NCBI GenBank assembly: GCA_026874595.1
Contig: CM049314.1
Coordinates: 35,321,229-35,385,228 of the forward strand
Reading direction: 5' to 3'
Length of the DNA: 64,000 nucleotides
Source of the DNA: Sipunculus nudus
Lineage: Eukaryota > Annelida > Sipuncula > Golfingiida > Sipunculidae
Shown here piece after piece: positions 1 to 11,790 of this stretch; the stretch's first letter is position 1; every line of letters begins with the position of its first letter. The position numbers and the translations under genes were made by a program. The notes beneath the pieces are model-generated. The model saw only the letters and a program-made list of their open reading frames with translations, did no database searches and was not told where the DNA came from.

Positions 1-499
1 AAAATATATTACATATGTATATATAATTCCTGGACCCAGATAATGACCACGATAGCCCCCAAGATGTAATCAATTAAAGAGCCTCCAACGAGTGTGTTGT
101 ACTCGCGACCCGAATATAACCTTATGTTTTGCACTCACGACACGTGAAAGGTCCATGTGGACATCATATCTACCTGGTTTAATGGTATGAAAGTTGTAAA
201 CCGATCGAGTAATGCGATGTCTAAAATGCCTGGTTTGTCCTACACGGCTTGTAGTTGTTTTCCCAAGCACAAGACTAATCTGGTTTGAAAATGACGAAGT
301 AGCCGTTAAAAACGGCGAAGTTTATGGTAAATGCCGATCATCCTGTCGTACACCCGGTTCCGGTTTCAGCATACAAGTTACTAAGTCACAGCAAATATGT
401 CAAATACATGGTTTTCCAGCGGAGTAAAATAGAATAAGACAATTTTGATAGGTATGTTTAATTCTTTGATAGGTATGTTAAATTCTCACTACAAGTCGA

Positions 500-690
500 G
501 AATGATCTTTTAACTTTTAGGATAACTCGGCAATGATAAAAGGAATAATTGGGTAAATTTTGGGGGTGATCACCATCAGGATCAAGGGATTCTTATTATG
601 AAAAATGCTGCATTTCCGGCTATGCCATATGGTGTGAGCTGACTTGATGGAGGTCTGCCCTCTCTTAGTTATTTTCGAGTTTTATATTAT
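500..690 (+). repeat. Dispersed MITE/SINE-like repeat R1, diverged partial copy
   Basis: Contains the GGATAACTCGGCAATGATAA, GGGGGTGATCACCATC and GGAGGTCTGCCCTCTC blocks of a roughly 280-bp family whose best copies lie in the 32-53 kb array. Confidence 0.55.
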
Positions 691-722
691 GTTTAACAGT
701 CCTTGAAAGTAACAACCCTTAC

Positions 723-850
723 CGGAGTGGTCTATGGCCATCCCGTTTGGCCACACCATGTTTCCCGTTACAAACACCTTCATGTTAGAGCCTGCCATAT
801 CAGCACGGTAGATCTTGGCCGGCACTACCCAGTCAGTTATATACATTTGT
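723..850 (-). CDS. LRP exon: second-propeller blade (MYITDW)
   Basis: The exon has 1 + 126 + 1 coding bases, acceptor TATTTTAG and donor TCCG|GTAAGG. It encodes [20 protein letters not shown] and ends [11 protein letters not shown]. The PNG..ID signature is a strong class B repeat match. No following exon was found in the remaining 722 bases, so the gene continues beyond the window. Confidence 0.88.
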
Positions 851-3800
851 CTAAAATAGGAAACCGACAATATATAATAAACCAATATAAATTACACACA
901 ACCAGTTGATTCTGTTAGTCAAATATAAAACGTTGTGCAATCAATTATTTACATTTTTTTCAAGAACCACAAAGTAAGATTAAGGATGCAGAATTATTTT
1001 ACTGCTAACTTTTAAATGGTTATGCCTTGTCAGGTAATAAATTTAACTTGTTTATAACGCTGGTCTGTTACTCTAAGTAGAACTAGGTATTTTCAGTCGA
1101 GGACAAGGAGTGTTAGTTATAATATTTTAAGGAGTGAAAATGCTATCTAAATAATTTCTCAGACACATTGTTTTGTTTTGTTCATGTGTACTAGATCTCT
1201 GTGCGGTGTGTCAGATCAGGTGTTAAGTGTGCCCTATTGAAATAATCGATACTGACGTACTATAGGAACATAGGGAACTACATATACAAGTATATAACTG
1301 TATTTGGATTTGTCACTAAAGCCATCGTTACAATTTAAAGAGTATAATAGAGAGAGGAAAGATTGCGCTACATCAGTTTAGTAGCTGAGTCTGGAACTTC
1401 TATTATTAATATACTTTTTAATTCCAGCTGTTATCATTGTAAAGGAAAGCGCGTGTTGTAAATCTGTAACACAGAGTTTCATGAATGCCATGAGAGAAAT
1501 GGGGTTCTCTCTACGAAATAAGGATTCCTCAACCATATTGTGGTATGCCCCTTGCTCTTGTTTCTGTGAATGTTGAAACGACTAAATTTGAGCTTCTTTT
1601 TCACACATAAATTCCTGTGAATGTTGAGCATTTTGAATCTGGCAGAGATGTGCGCTCTAAGAGTGCGGTTTCAGTGTAAAGTGTACTGACCTTTGACCTA
1701 CATCCAGTTCAATATCTCTCGGTTTAGAGAGCGGACTTGTAATCAGCGTCTTGGTTTTCAGCCCTTGTAAAGGCATCACTCCAACAGATCCAACCAGTAT
1801 ATTTGCATAGTATAGAAGATTGGCTGTGTGGTCCAACGCAATACCATCCGCGGCGATACCTGTTAAGTTAGTAGTACAGTCGGTCCTGCTTATTGCATAT
1901 CTTAAAACTGCATATCCCTATTAATTGAATAGAACAATGAAAACCTAAACCATTTTCGATATTCTTTTAATCATATTTCCCGTTTTACGAATATCTGATA
2001 AATGTATATATCCGTTTTTTGTAGCGTATAATCCGTCAATAATGCAAGAAAATCCCTGATATTAAATGTTCGACAACCATCTCATGGAACACTGACCACC
2101 GGGTGCACTAATTAACCTTTGAAATATCTGGCTCTATCGGCTCCAATGGGTGACCTCATTTGATTACATGCTTGATTAAATGTGTTTGACGCATTTACTC
2201 TACACGTGCTCTCGGGAAGAAATGTCACAGGGTTTGTTGCATAATCAACACGCGAAACACTAAAACATGGTTTTATGTAAATATCTAAATCTTGAATGAC
2301 GTTTCAGTTTCAATGTTCTTTAATATTGATATTGCTGAATAAAATGCGCAGAACTGTTTTCTCTTTATCTCGCTGTCTCTCTCTCTCTCTTTCTCATGGT
2401 GTAAATACAGCCACTAAGACAAACGTATATGTCCTAGATGAATTAAATAAATAGCAAGAGTGAAGCTTTCATATTCAAACTCACATAATTTACAAATGGC
2501 AATATTAAAGGAAAAGTATGAGTAAAATTAAAAATACAAACCATGAAACACAGAGGATAACTGTCTCATATCGGTTCCATTGAGAAATGCTGAATAGATA
2601 GCCCTCTCATTGACGTCACTCCAATAGACCCTCTGATGGCGACCATCATATTCAACACCTATTGGGTTCTGTAGTACAGGCAGATCTACGGCGTGAACCA
2701 GGTTGGTCTGTAGATCTACTTGCATTAACCTGTGGTGGGATGTATCCGCCACCAGCAAAAAGTTATCAGACACAGGTCCTGTTGGATGAAAAATAGCATA
2801 AACTTGTAGTCCAATAATAATATCAGAACACAGTACAAATTATATGGTTAAATTTGTTAGAAAATTACAGATAAAAAAGTGCCACAAATTATATCGTTAA
2901 ATTTGTCAGAAAATTATAGATAAAAAGTGCCTCTAATTATATAGTAACATTTTTGATAATTATAGATAAAAAAGTGTTTTGTGTATCTTAAGAAATTTGT
3001 TGTCATAACAAGCTGCTTGCAATGTTAACTGAGCTGGATTTTCCTGTTATTCAATTTGACCTTTTCGACTTTCCGATGAATATGGATTTTTCCCCATACA
3101 CGCATTTGTATGTTTAGAAGAAAGCCACCTCTCTCAACATTAACAACGATATGACTTGTATAGTATGAAAAGACTCTCCTACCAGCTCGGAGTTTACCCT
3201 GTCAGACTGGGATCTAAGGGCCCAATGCATGCCAGCAGTAAACGAAACATTTTCCCCTTTAATCGGCCCAGGATGAGTGTTTCCTCTAATGCACCATATA
3301 TAAAACAGCTACCGGTAGCTGATTATGATAACGTTGTACTAGCAGTCCTTTGTGGGTATCAGTAGACCTTACACTGATGTGGGACATTTCAAGTATTATG
3401 ACGTACATGAAAATCAAACGGCTGCCAAAAGCTGCTGCGACCACGGCGAAAAAGGTTCAAAGCTTCTACTCACGTGACACACATGTTCCATCTGCCGACA
3501 GGGTGTAACCATGGGAACATCTGCAGACTTTGGCAGACGAACTTGTTAGCAAACAGAGGTGTTCACAGCCGCCATTTCTGATTCCACACGGATTGCTACC
3601 TGCATTAATGTGGACAATCGGCGATTTTAATCACAGGGAATGCTTTATAAGGTTATAATCATGTTATTACAATATTTTTCGTGCTTAGTATGTTATTATA
3701 ACAGTTATAACAGTTATTTTTACAATTTAATTGTTTGTATGGTAATTACTGTCTATTTTAATTGATGACTTTTTTTTACAATATTGGCCGTCCATCGCAT

Positions 3801-6743
3801 ATATTGCCCGTTATTTAAATTTTGTTCATGGTATTTAATCATTGCCTCGGTAATCGCATTTATCAGACGGGATCTTATGGCCCCTGCATCCTAGGACTAA
3901 ATGAAATCTTTTGTGTTCTCTTTAGTGTAGTTTTGTTAATATAATCACGTTTATCTAAAAACCTAAAATGGAGAAAATGAAAAGAAATACTATAGAGTTT
4001 TCACTTGTTATGTTAAACACTGTTAGAACATGTCTAGTTACCCCGAACTCCATGTGAGAAAAACAACGATAAAAAAACACCATCAAGTATAGGTTTTTAA
4101 TAACTAAGTCGTGTAACCAGCTGCATTTTGTTTGGCATAGTGAGCAAAATGTTTAGTACCTAATAAACATTTATTGATGTGCCAATTAATCAATTATATC
4201 GATGATTTGTCGTTTTCTTTCAGAATCGATTAAACTTTGTTACATTTTTACTCAATTCATTGAGAAGTATTAGGTAGCACATGCAAAAGTCATACCAACG
4301 AGGAAATGTATTCTAATATTGTCAAAAATATAAGAAAGACGGAACACAAACGTTTAAACAACATTTAAACTGAACCTGGTGTAACGAAAAATTGCCAACA
4401 ACCTGACGGATACCGCGACTTTTCAAAGATTTCAACAGATTTCATGGTAAAACACTAGACACATTAAATATTTGATTTTTTAATCGATGATAAGTCGGTT
4501 TTTTACCTTCAGTCATCCAACAAGATTTTACAACCTATTCCGACCACTAACGAACATTTCTTATCTTGTCCTGTAAACCGATCAAACAATCAGCCGTCTA
4601 TTTTACTGGTTCAAGAGGTGGTTTTATTTTCGAGATTAGGGGCGGATCCAGGATTTTTCCGATGGGATGTTACCATTTACTATAAAGTACTAAACCCCTA
4701 CATAAAGGTCCACAGGAGTTAGTAGTAAAGATATAGTGGAAACAGTAAGGGTGTTCGTTTAAATTCCATAGCCCTTTGGATAAGCCTCTGCAGATAAGAT
4801 ACTCTACCTGAACTGGGCTGAGCCTGCGTGTCATAAGCTATGACGTCATATCCGTTATTAGACTGTACTCTGAGCGTTGATGAGTCAGACCCGTTCAACC
4901 TCCGCCAGTGTAGGCCGGTCGCTGGAGATGACTCGGTCCACGCCACGAAACCCTGGGCGGGTAGCCAACATTAAAAGAAGCACCAGTTAAATATGTATTG
5001 TTCATTCCTTGTTCCAGAGATAATAATATTTTTTTATTGATGAAACATAAAACTGTGTATTTATTATTTTTTTAATGTTGCAAAATATAAAATTACATAG
5101 TTATGTTATAGTTATTAGTTTGTACCCTCAAAGCATTCATAAGAAATTTATTTTTAAATGTTCACTGTTTAATACTAAATAAATACACTTGTCATCGCTT
5201 TTAGACCTAGGATAGGATAGAAATAAAAAAAAGTAGAATAGTATAACGATTCACATTTATTGAGCTTTAATATTTAGGAACAACAAATAAACAGTAAGTG
5301 ATAACAAAAACGTTTCTTCTGTTTAACTATATAACATGCAACACCTGCAATAACATACAAATATATTTCAGATATTACCTGAACAGCATAATACTGGATA
5401 AAATCAACGTACCTGCACATTGGTAAACAATAAACCAAAGACAATATATAACGTTTATTAAGGATACCGCGTCCTCATCCGCAAATTATATTCTTCTTCT
5501 TCTTGTAATTATTATCATTGTTATCAACATTATTAACCATGCTCGAAGTTTTCATGAGCCATTTGGGAAAAAGGTGGCAGAAAGTTGACAAACGTCATTG
5601 TGATTTTAGGTATATATTGAATGGCAACAACATAAAAGCTTCCAGTAGTCTAGGTTTCATTTCAATACATAGGTTAACGTCCAAAGTTTAAGGGCACCAC
5701 TCCAAGTTGTATCCCGACATTAGAAGCATTTTGTTGCCTGTGCCAGGATGGTGTTTCTTCAACCCCGTTCTTTTGAGTAGGTGTGTGTCTTTGTTCCCGA
5801 CACAGCTCACGCAGTCATGAACGGAATCTAATGAAATTTTTCAAGGCATTCGGGTGTTGGCCAACAAAGAAGCGATTAGATTTTGGTTATGGATCCGGTG
5901 GAGGATCTCGAGGCAGGTAAGTCATCAAGGAATTTTCACAAAAGTACAGTCACTTAAGCATGAATGAGCCTTATATATGCATGAATGCAAATACGATTTT
6001 GGGCGTATCACCAAGAATGATCTTAAACACGGCGGAGGTTTGCATTCCTCAAAATGCAGGTAACTGTTAATTATGATAATTACCCAACCTATGAATTACA
6101 GTGAAACCACACAATTACGACCATCTTGGGGACTGACCATAGTGGTGGTAAACTAGGGGTGGTCGTATTTCTGAAATTCTAATTTACCTGGATCATATAC
6201 TCGGCACCAAGATAAATTGTCGTGATTGCGAGGGTGGTCGCAATTGTGCGGTGATCGCAAGGCGGGGTACCCTTGTATGATTTATTTATGAATATTATTT
6301 ACCTGGAATAATGCCACTCCCCAGATCTGAGCCCCAGGTTTGCTTATGACGGTTTTCCTGTCACTTGGTGAGCTAATGGATACTGAAGTAACAGTTGACG
6401 CATCGGAGTCGCTCCAGAACAGCCTGCGAGTAGAAAAGCAAATAATATAAATAAAATATCACAAGGGCGTCAAAACAGGGGTAATGGGGCATGTATCGTG
6501 GTCATTTTAATCACCCCCTGCTATTCAGATATTAACATCAAGATACTGGAAATGAAATATATTAATAATTAGAATTGTAGACTTCCATTTCTAAGTTTAA
6601 TATGAAATATTATATATCTTAACCTGGTTTAGAATGAACCTATCTTGGAAACATATGATAGGTTATTTCATGAAACCTATCACTTTACTGGAATATATTT
6701 GGTATGCGTCACAAAGACAATAAAATATATATGTATATATATT

Positions 6744-6801
<58 letters not shown>

Positions 6802-9768
6802 GGGTTGTTATACAAAAGCTGCCCAAATTACACTCTCACGTCTGCGAGTCATTCCGCCCCCGTCCTTGAAGATAAAATTACGCCACTGATATATCATAAA
6901 CTTGTGGCGACCTCCCAGAATAACTCCAGAGTAATCTCCTTACAGAAGAATGCAGATGATACACATAGCTATTAAAAGGTAGTTAAAAATGTATCAAGTA
7001 TTTATATAACTCTTCCGAATTGTAACAATAACGGAGAGCACAGAGCTGTGTTTCTTAGTTTTAGTCTCATATATGGAATTGGTATAATATTTCAACTGCA
7101 CAATGGGCGAAGCACGCTTCCTTTGATGATGTAGATATTGCTAGCCCACACAGGGTTAAAGATCTTTGAGACAGATAGTAGGCCCCTGCAATTGCTTGTT
7201 TACCGGCACGCTACTTCAACGGCCTTGCGGCAACCACTGTATACACACATAGCGGACAACATGGACCCTGAACACTCGAAACTCCTCGGCCGAATTCTTA
7301 TTCTCCTGAGACCACCCGAGGATGTGGCTAGATGTTCCGTGTGGGACCACCCCCCCCCCCCTCTAGATCCGCCACTTAACTACTAGGATATTCGTGGATC
7401 TACTGTAATTGTAAATAAAAGTTCTTGCAAGACCTACCTGTTTGATTCATGGTCGAGTGCCAGTTGTCGTGGCTGTCTCAGACCAGTCGTAACAAGATCA
7501 CGAAGGAACGTACCGTCCATACGGGATTCTTTAATCCGTGGACTGCTATCCATACTGCACCAATACATGCGACTGTAACGAACGTATGCTCTTTCAGTGG
7601 GGTACCTCTAAAATATGTCTTCAATATTAATTACGGTAAACCCGCTAATGTATCTCAGCGCCATCTTGTGTTCCTTTAGTGAATCACATAACTTTTGAGA
7701 AAAGCATTTAAACTAGATAATACCTTTGTATATTCTTATTCAATGAGAATATATTATGTGTCACTGCGTTTAGCTGACAATTGAAAAAGGTCAACGATTA
7801 ATCGACAAGATAGATATCTTAAACCTCGACTCGTTCAACGTTTGAACACTAGGTGGTGCTGAGAAGCAGAAGCGGGAGTTACCGTATATAGCAATAATCT
7901 TGTTCAAAGGTACACTGTTTTATATAGAAGTGAAAATCCAATAATCATTCCAAAATACAATAAATTTAATCTCGGTAATCATATGAGAATATTAAGAATA
8001 AATAAAATCCGCAAAAGAATTTTATTGGTCATAACATGAACAAGAAATTCCAGTTTGGCATTCTAATACAGAGTTTTCAAATAAAAAAGAAACTCTGTAA
8101 TACGGGTACGACAGTCGTGTTTAATATGTAGATGTGTTTAACATTTGAGACTAAAAGGAAGATTTAAAGCATTTTACTTGCCCCGTGAGTGGATTCAGTG
8201 CGAGGCCACGTGGTTTACCCTGCACTACAACGACGGGGTAGAGTCCATTGAGTCTACTGACGACAATGTGGCTGTTGGTAGGATCAGTCCAGTATAGACT
8301 ATCTGTCACCCAGTCCACGGCCAGAGCTAAAATATGAGACCACATGTACAAATTCTTTGTGACAAGGAAGGCATATAAACATCCATTTACTTGCATTTAT
8401 AAAATGCAAATTACATATTATTTAAAATAGTTTATTATCTCCCTTACTAAATGAAGTAGTAGCAAGTACTAACCCAATTGCCACCTGAAACAGGTACAGG
8501 CAACCAGGTACAGGCAATCAGTTAGATTCAAATGAGCTTCATTCTTAGAACATATAAGGTAAATATGTATATCTCTACCTATATTAAAATTTTATGAGAA
8601 AAAACTAGAATCATTCAAACAAGGCTTTGATTTAAAACTGGTACAGAATTAAATTTGAAGGCAGGAGAGTGTATGACACATTTATTTGTCAATACAGCTA
8701 GGTGGTGGGTGTAATACCAAGGCGTAACCACATGTAAAGGTAACCATATGTAAGGGTAACCGGATGTAGGCGTTACCACAAGTCGACGTAACCAAATGTA
8801 ACCGTAACCACATGTAGATCTAACCACAAGCAGACTTAACCACATGTAGACGTAACCACATGTAGGAGTGACCACATGCTTGAGAATGTCCGGATCCTGT
8901 CTATATTAAGACCTCTCCCCTTGCACACGTAGGCGTGTATAGCATTTTAACATGCATCACCTGTGATATTATTCTGAGTGAAACCTAAAAAAACGAGATT
9001 CCGAAGCACCAGAGTTTTTGGAGATCGTTATATTGATCAATAAAACACAATATATGTCTTTCGGGGCTCCTTGAAGGAAAAATCCGTTTAGTTTTTGTAA
9101 GCAAAGTTTATAACTTTCTGTATGGTTGAGGATTTCAATTATGTCAACATTACCAAGCGACGCATCAGCAACAGTCAGTGATTGAAAAACCTCCGTCTGG
9201 CGGTAGAGCAATGTAAAATTGCTGGAAGCCCGCTCCCCACAAAAATAAAAAACTATATCCTTGGTTAGCTAGTCATTTTAAGCTTACATTTACATGACTG
9301 GATAGGGGCGCGCCCATTGCCTAACCTATTAGTACGTCCCTGGAAAATGGTTTCATGGCTTGTCGGACTCTATTTCCTTCTTTCTTTCTTCCATGTTAAA
9401 AAAAAGGCTATCATCTGAACCAGTAGGTTGCTATCATATTTCATTTCATTAAACTGAAAACTCCCGATGAACGTTATAAGAACAAAATTGGTGGCGCTCA
9501 CCTTCAGCGTAGCTCCGAGTTACCACATCCGCTTTCTGACCGGGGGCGAGAGTTGCGCTCTGTATGACTGTCGGCTCATTATGTAAGCTAAAGAACAATA
9601 TCCGTTTTACCACGTGAGAAGCTATGGTCCGGATCTGATTGGAGAATCCTTTTAACAGGCATAAGGATTTGTTGCGGGTTGTGTCTTGTCCTTCCAGCAG
9701 AGGGTCATTCTGACGGCATACGGCGTCACCAACAGAGAATATAAGCAATGGCGGATCAAAGCCAGTCG
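723..9768 (-). CDS. LRP-family receptor ectodomain, partial gene (nine exons found)
   Basis: Nine exons join in phase on the minus strand: 9768-9502, 8326-8182, 7572-7438, 6423-6303, 4952-4808, 3599-3474, 2778-2542, 1859-1691 and 850-723. The conceptual protein is one LDLR class B (YWTD) six-bladed propeller, an EGF-like domain, then the first blades of a second propeller. This is the repeating module of LRP1/2/4/5/6-type endocytic or Wnt co-receptors. Family knowledge: these are type I membrane proteins that bind extracellular ligands. No signal peptide, LDLa repeats, transmembrane segment or NPxY tail is visible, so both ends are missing. The first exon found needs one base from an earlier exon. 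The paralog cannot be assigned, so no symbol is given. Introns run from about 0.5 to 1.4 kb and carry repeats. Confidence 0.88.
851..1690. other. LRP intron, no feature seen
   Basis: AT-rich intronic sequence; no exon, repeat or motif recognised. Confidence 0.6.
1691..1859 (-). CDS. LRP exon: second-propeller blade (LYYAN variant)
   Basis: The exon has 2 + 165 + 2 coding bases. It encodes [20 protein letters not shown] and [11 protein letters not shown]. The YWTD box reads YYAN. The correct donor is AAAG|GTCAGT. A nearer GTAGGT at 1701 gives the wrong phase, whereas the chosen donor gives [10 protein letters not shown] with the next exon. Confidence 0.87.
1860..2541. other. LRP intron with possible pogo-like MITE start
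   Basis: TACAGTCGGTCCTGCTTATT near 1873 resembles pogo-family ends, but no matching inverted end was found. A short (CT)n run lies near 2376. Confidence 0.4.
2542..2778 (-). CDS. LRP exon: start of second propeller
   Basis: The exon has 2 + 234 + 1 coding bases, acceptor CATCCAACAG and donor TCATG|GTTTGT. It begins [20 protein letters not shown] after a split Arg codon following the EGF exon. It contains a good blade ([20 protein letters not shown]) and an FLNGT turn. It continues through a split Gly codon to the next exon. Confidence 0.9.
3474..3599 (-). CDS. LRP exon: EGF-like domain
   Basis: The exon has 2 + 123 + 1 coding bases, acceptor ATTAATGCAG and donor TCAC|GTGAGT. It encodes a complete six-cysteine EGF-like domain beginning [16 protein letters not shown], with [15 protein letters not shown] at the end. 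The NPC..NGGC.HLC pattern is diagnostic of the EGF modules between LRP propellers. It joins in phase on both sides. Confidence 0.92.
3600..4807. other. LRP intron, nothing recognised
   Basis: AT-rich sequence between the EGF exon and the last blade of the first propeller. Confidence 0.6.
4808..4952 (-). CDS. LRP exon: last blade of first propeller
   Basis: The acceptor is CCGCCCAG and the donor is TTCAG|GTAGAG, with 145 coding bases starting in phase 0 and ending with one base. It begins GFVAWTESS, in the YVYWTDW position, and ends [13 protein letters not shown]. The split Gly codon leads directly into the EGF exon (PSS-G-SNPC), exactly where LRP propellers meet their EGF module. The Tyr of YWTD is replaced by Ala. 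Confidence 0.87.
4953..6302. other. LRP intron with small MITE-like segment
   Basis: TACAGTGAAACCACACAATT near 6099 starts a segment of about 170 bp rich in GGTGGTCG words, resembling a pogo-type MITE. The rest is featureless. Confidence 0.4.
6303..6423 (-). CDS. LRP exon: YWTD-like blade with LFWSD motif
   Basis: The acceptor is CTCGCAG and the donor is CCAG|GTAAAT, with 1 + 120 coding bases ending on a complete codon. It encodes [15 protein letters not shown] and ends IWGVALFQ. That matches the transition into the last blade (GIALFEDYVYWTD-type) of LRP propellers. It is too short and divergent to be found as a long ORF, and was recognised from the flanking phase logic and the LFWSD motif. 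Confidence 0.85.
7438..7572 (-). CDS. LRP exon: YWTD-like blade with MYWCSMD motif
   Basis: The acceptor is GTTACAG and the donor is ACAG|GTAGGT, with 1 + 132 + 2 coding bases. It encodes [20 protein letters not shown] and [13 protein letters not shown]. The YWTD motif has become YWCS, but the MDGT turn and the P-R-LALD signature are kept. The split Arg codon joins to the following exon as ESN-R-LFWSD. The opposite-strand ORF over this interval is a shadow. Confidence 0.87.
8182..8326 (-). CDS. LRP exon: YWTD blade with LYWTD motif
   Basis: The exon has 2 + 141 + 2 coding bases and encodes [19 protein letters not shown] followed by [12 protein letters not shown], a textbook LDLR class B repeat. 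The acceptor is ATATTTTAG. In-frame joining to the next exon works only with a GC donor (ACGGG|GCAAGT). That yields LTG-R-MYW, the usual sequence between blades. A GT donor two bases downstream gives the wrong phase. Confidence 0.88.
8724..8883. repeat. 16-bp minisatellite, ten units, in an LRP intron
   Basis: Ten consecutive 16-bp units resemble GTAACCACATGTAGAC, with no length change. The translated minus-strand ORF (repeated Gly-Tyr-Trp-Leu words) is produced by the repeat. It lies in the intron between exons 9502-9768 and 8182-8326. Confidence 0.85.
9502..9768 (-). CDS. LRP exon: start of first beta-propeller
   Basis: The acceptor is TTATTTCAG and the donor is GAAG|GTGAGC. The exon has 2 + 264 + 1 coding bases (88 codons). 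It opens with [14 protein letters not shown], which resembles the strand that begins LRP propellers after an EGF module or signal peptide. It ends with RSYAE and joins the next exon through a split Ala codon to give YAEALAVDW. The YWTD of this blade is degenerate (RILFFS). The preceding exon was not found. Confidence 0.85.
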
Positions 9769-9861
9769 CTGAAATAATAGTTTGATATCAGTTTTATAAA
9801 TGACCAAAGGAAAACAGGTTCTCCACCACATAGGTTACATGCCTAGCTACATCCAGTTGTG

Positions 9862-10245
9862 GCCCTGTAGTATATACAGAGCCACAGGCCTCTGCCTTCA
9901 TTTATCCAGCTGACCGAGCGGGTGCAAATGCTGCGCAGCATTTTGTGACCCCGTGTGTTAATTCGGTGCCTATCCTAGTGAGCTGACAACTGTTTACACA
10001 AGCGATTTGTTTCAACCTGTGGGTTCATGTAATACATTTCAGCTGGGCGGACCAGGAGGCTAACAGTATTGATGTAACACATGCCCACCGCTGGCTGAGC
10101 AAATCCGAACACCAGGACATGCACACAACACACAGGGTCACAACATGTGCTTCGAAGCCCATTGTATTTCCTCCGTCCACTAGATAAATGAAGGCAGAGA
10201 CCTGTTGCCCTGCAGGCCACAGGCACTCGAATCCAGCACTAAAAT
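9862..10245. repeat. Foldback repeat family R3, copy 1
   Basis: CACAGGCCTCTGCCTTCATTTATC near 9882 is inverted as GATAAATGAAGGCAGAGACCTG near 10180, so the segment is an imperfect foldback. It shares GCTGCGCAGCA and ACCCCGTGT blocks with 62.6 kb, and TTCGGTTTCTAGGCCATTTTAG (opposite strand, near 10260) with 15.25 kb. The minus-strand ORFs across it are not credible genes. Confidence 0.5.
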
Positions 10246-11269
10246 GGCCTAGAAACCGAAAACACACGTACGACCCCCCCAAATTTTTCAAAAGGTCCAC
10301 ATTTTTGTCCAAAGACATTTTTTTCAAGGGGCTTTTCACAATGACATAAATGAAAAAGCATTGATACCAGCTATGAGTCTAAAGATAAACTGAGCCATCC
10401 GATTCAAGCTGGTGGCACTCATTGTGAAAACAGAGGCGTGTTAAGAGGGCCGCAAAAGCCTCCCCCCCCCCCAAAAAAAATCGGTTCAACAAATTTTTAG
10501 GGGCACCAAATTTGGTAAATTGTCTGTGCGTGCCTTAAACGTTTGCAAAATAAGCTCATCAAGTTATAACTGTTACAATTCAGTAATAGTATAGGATGAC
10601 ACCCTCTCGTACTAGTAGCTATGTTGGACAAACAATGGCCTCATTGGAAGATGCTGATCACCCATAGGTCATGTCGTGTTTTGTATGGTGCACGACAGTC
10701 CTGGGGTTAGCAAATAGATACCGGTTCTGTGATTGGTTCAGGTAACGTCAGAGTGTGGTATAGAATTTCGCCATGGTTTAGCTAACTTAAGTCACATTCA
10801 GAACGTCAACATATTATCTCCAGAAAACTGAATAAAATAAATCCTTTCTATACTCAAACATCACTGATTAATCTTAATAATTTGATTGAATAGACACCTT
10901 ACCAACAGGCGCGAATCCAGGAATCCCCCCCTCCGGACCTGGCCAATCGTCAGTGATTGTCACCCCTGAGGTAAAGTCGTTCTAACTCTATGCATAGGCA
11001 AAAACAAGTAGAAACTGAGCCTTTGTATGTTGAACAACAACATTGGACCTTTGACCTAGGCTAGCTTGCTTTTGCCTTCTTGATCAAAAGTTAAAGCCAC
11101 TTTTCATGCACAATTGCTGAACACAATACAGAACAGCATGAGAACAGCCTTTGCAAACTATTGGTCATAAGTAGCTAACCTAGTTTTTGCGCCTGTGTAC
11201 AGCCTGTATATATGTATTGATTGAGAAAAATAGAATATCCAAAACAAAATTTTAGACTTCTGCCCACAA

Positions 11270-11790
11270 TCTCTGAGAGCGTAAGTTTTTTGTCACCTAA
11301 ATGTCATATGAACCGAAACCGTATCTGTTAGGTTTAGAATCTTCAAACGCTACTCAGGGAATTTCTAGGCAAGTCTCCTTGGAAACATACAGTCTTCTAA
11401 TGTAATATTAACGGAGGCCCTGGGTTAATGTTCGTGGAAGCATGAAATTAGGTCACTGTGGATTTATGGGAAAACCATCACCTATATTCTGTCAGATAAG
11501 CAAAAGACATGATTTGAGCATTTTGGTACAAATGTTAGCAGTTGGACCTAGAAACTTCTATTTTAATTAAGGTCCAGGGAGAGCCCTGTAAAATGTTCTT
11601 AGAAACCCTATATCAGGTCACTGTGACCCATATTCTGTTATCATATAGCGCCCTGTAAGCTAAAGATGTGTGCAAATCGTAGCAAACTACATAGAACTTA
11701 GCATCTAGGGAGGTCTTAGTAAAATTTTCTTGAAAACCCTAAATAAGGTCACTGTATCATATTTTCTAAGGTCTATTTGCAAAACGCCTT
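11270..11790. repeat. Degenerate tandem repeat, about 150 bp
   Basis: GGTCACTGTG recurs at about 11452, 11617 and 11747, with GGACCTAGAAACTTC-like and AAACCCTA-like words at similar offsets. Copies are strongly diverged. No gene seen between 10.5 and 13.2 kb. Confidence 0.45.

Noticed and set aside
70-270. Possible next LRP exon in the first 700 bases
   Set aside because: An ACATCG...ACCAG segment has splice-like ends and a usable phase, but its translation lacks any YWTD-blade signature.
1700-1701. GTAGGT as donor of the 1691-1859 exon
   Set aside because: It leaves phase 0, while the next exon needs two preceding bases. The donor GTCAGT eleven bases later gives the expected GQRQMY.
10025-10339. 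104-codon minus-strand ORF
   Set aside because: It overlaps the R3 foldback repeat, whose relatives at 15 and 62.6 kb do not keep the frame.
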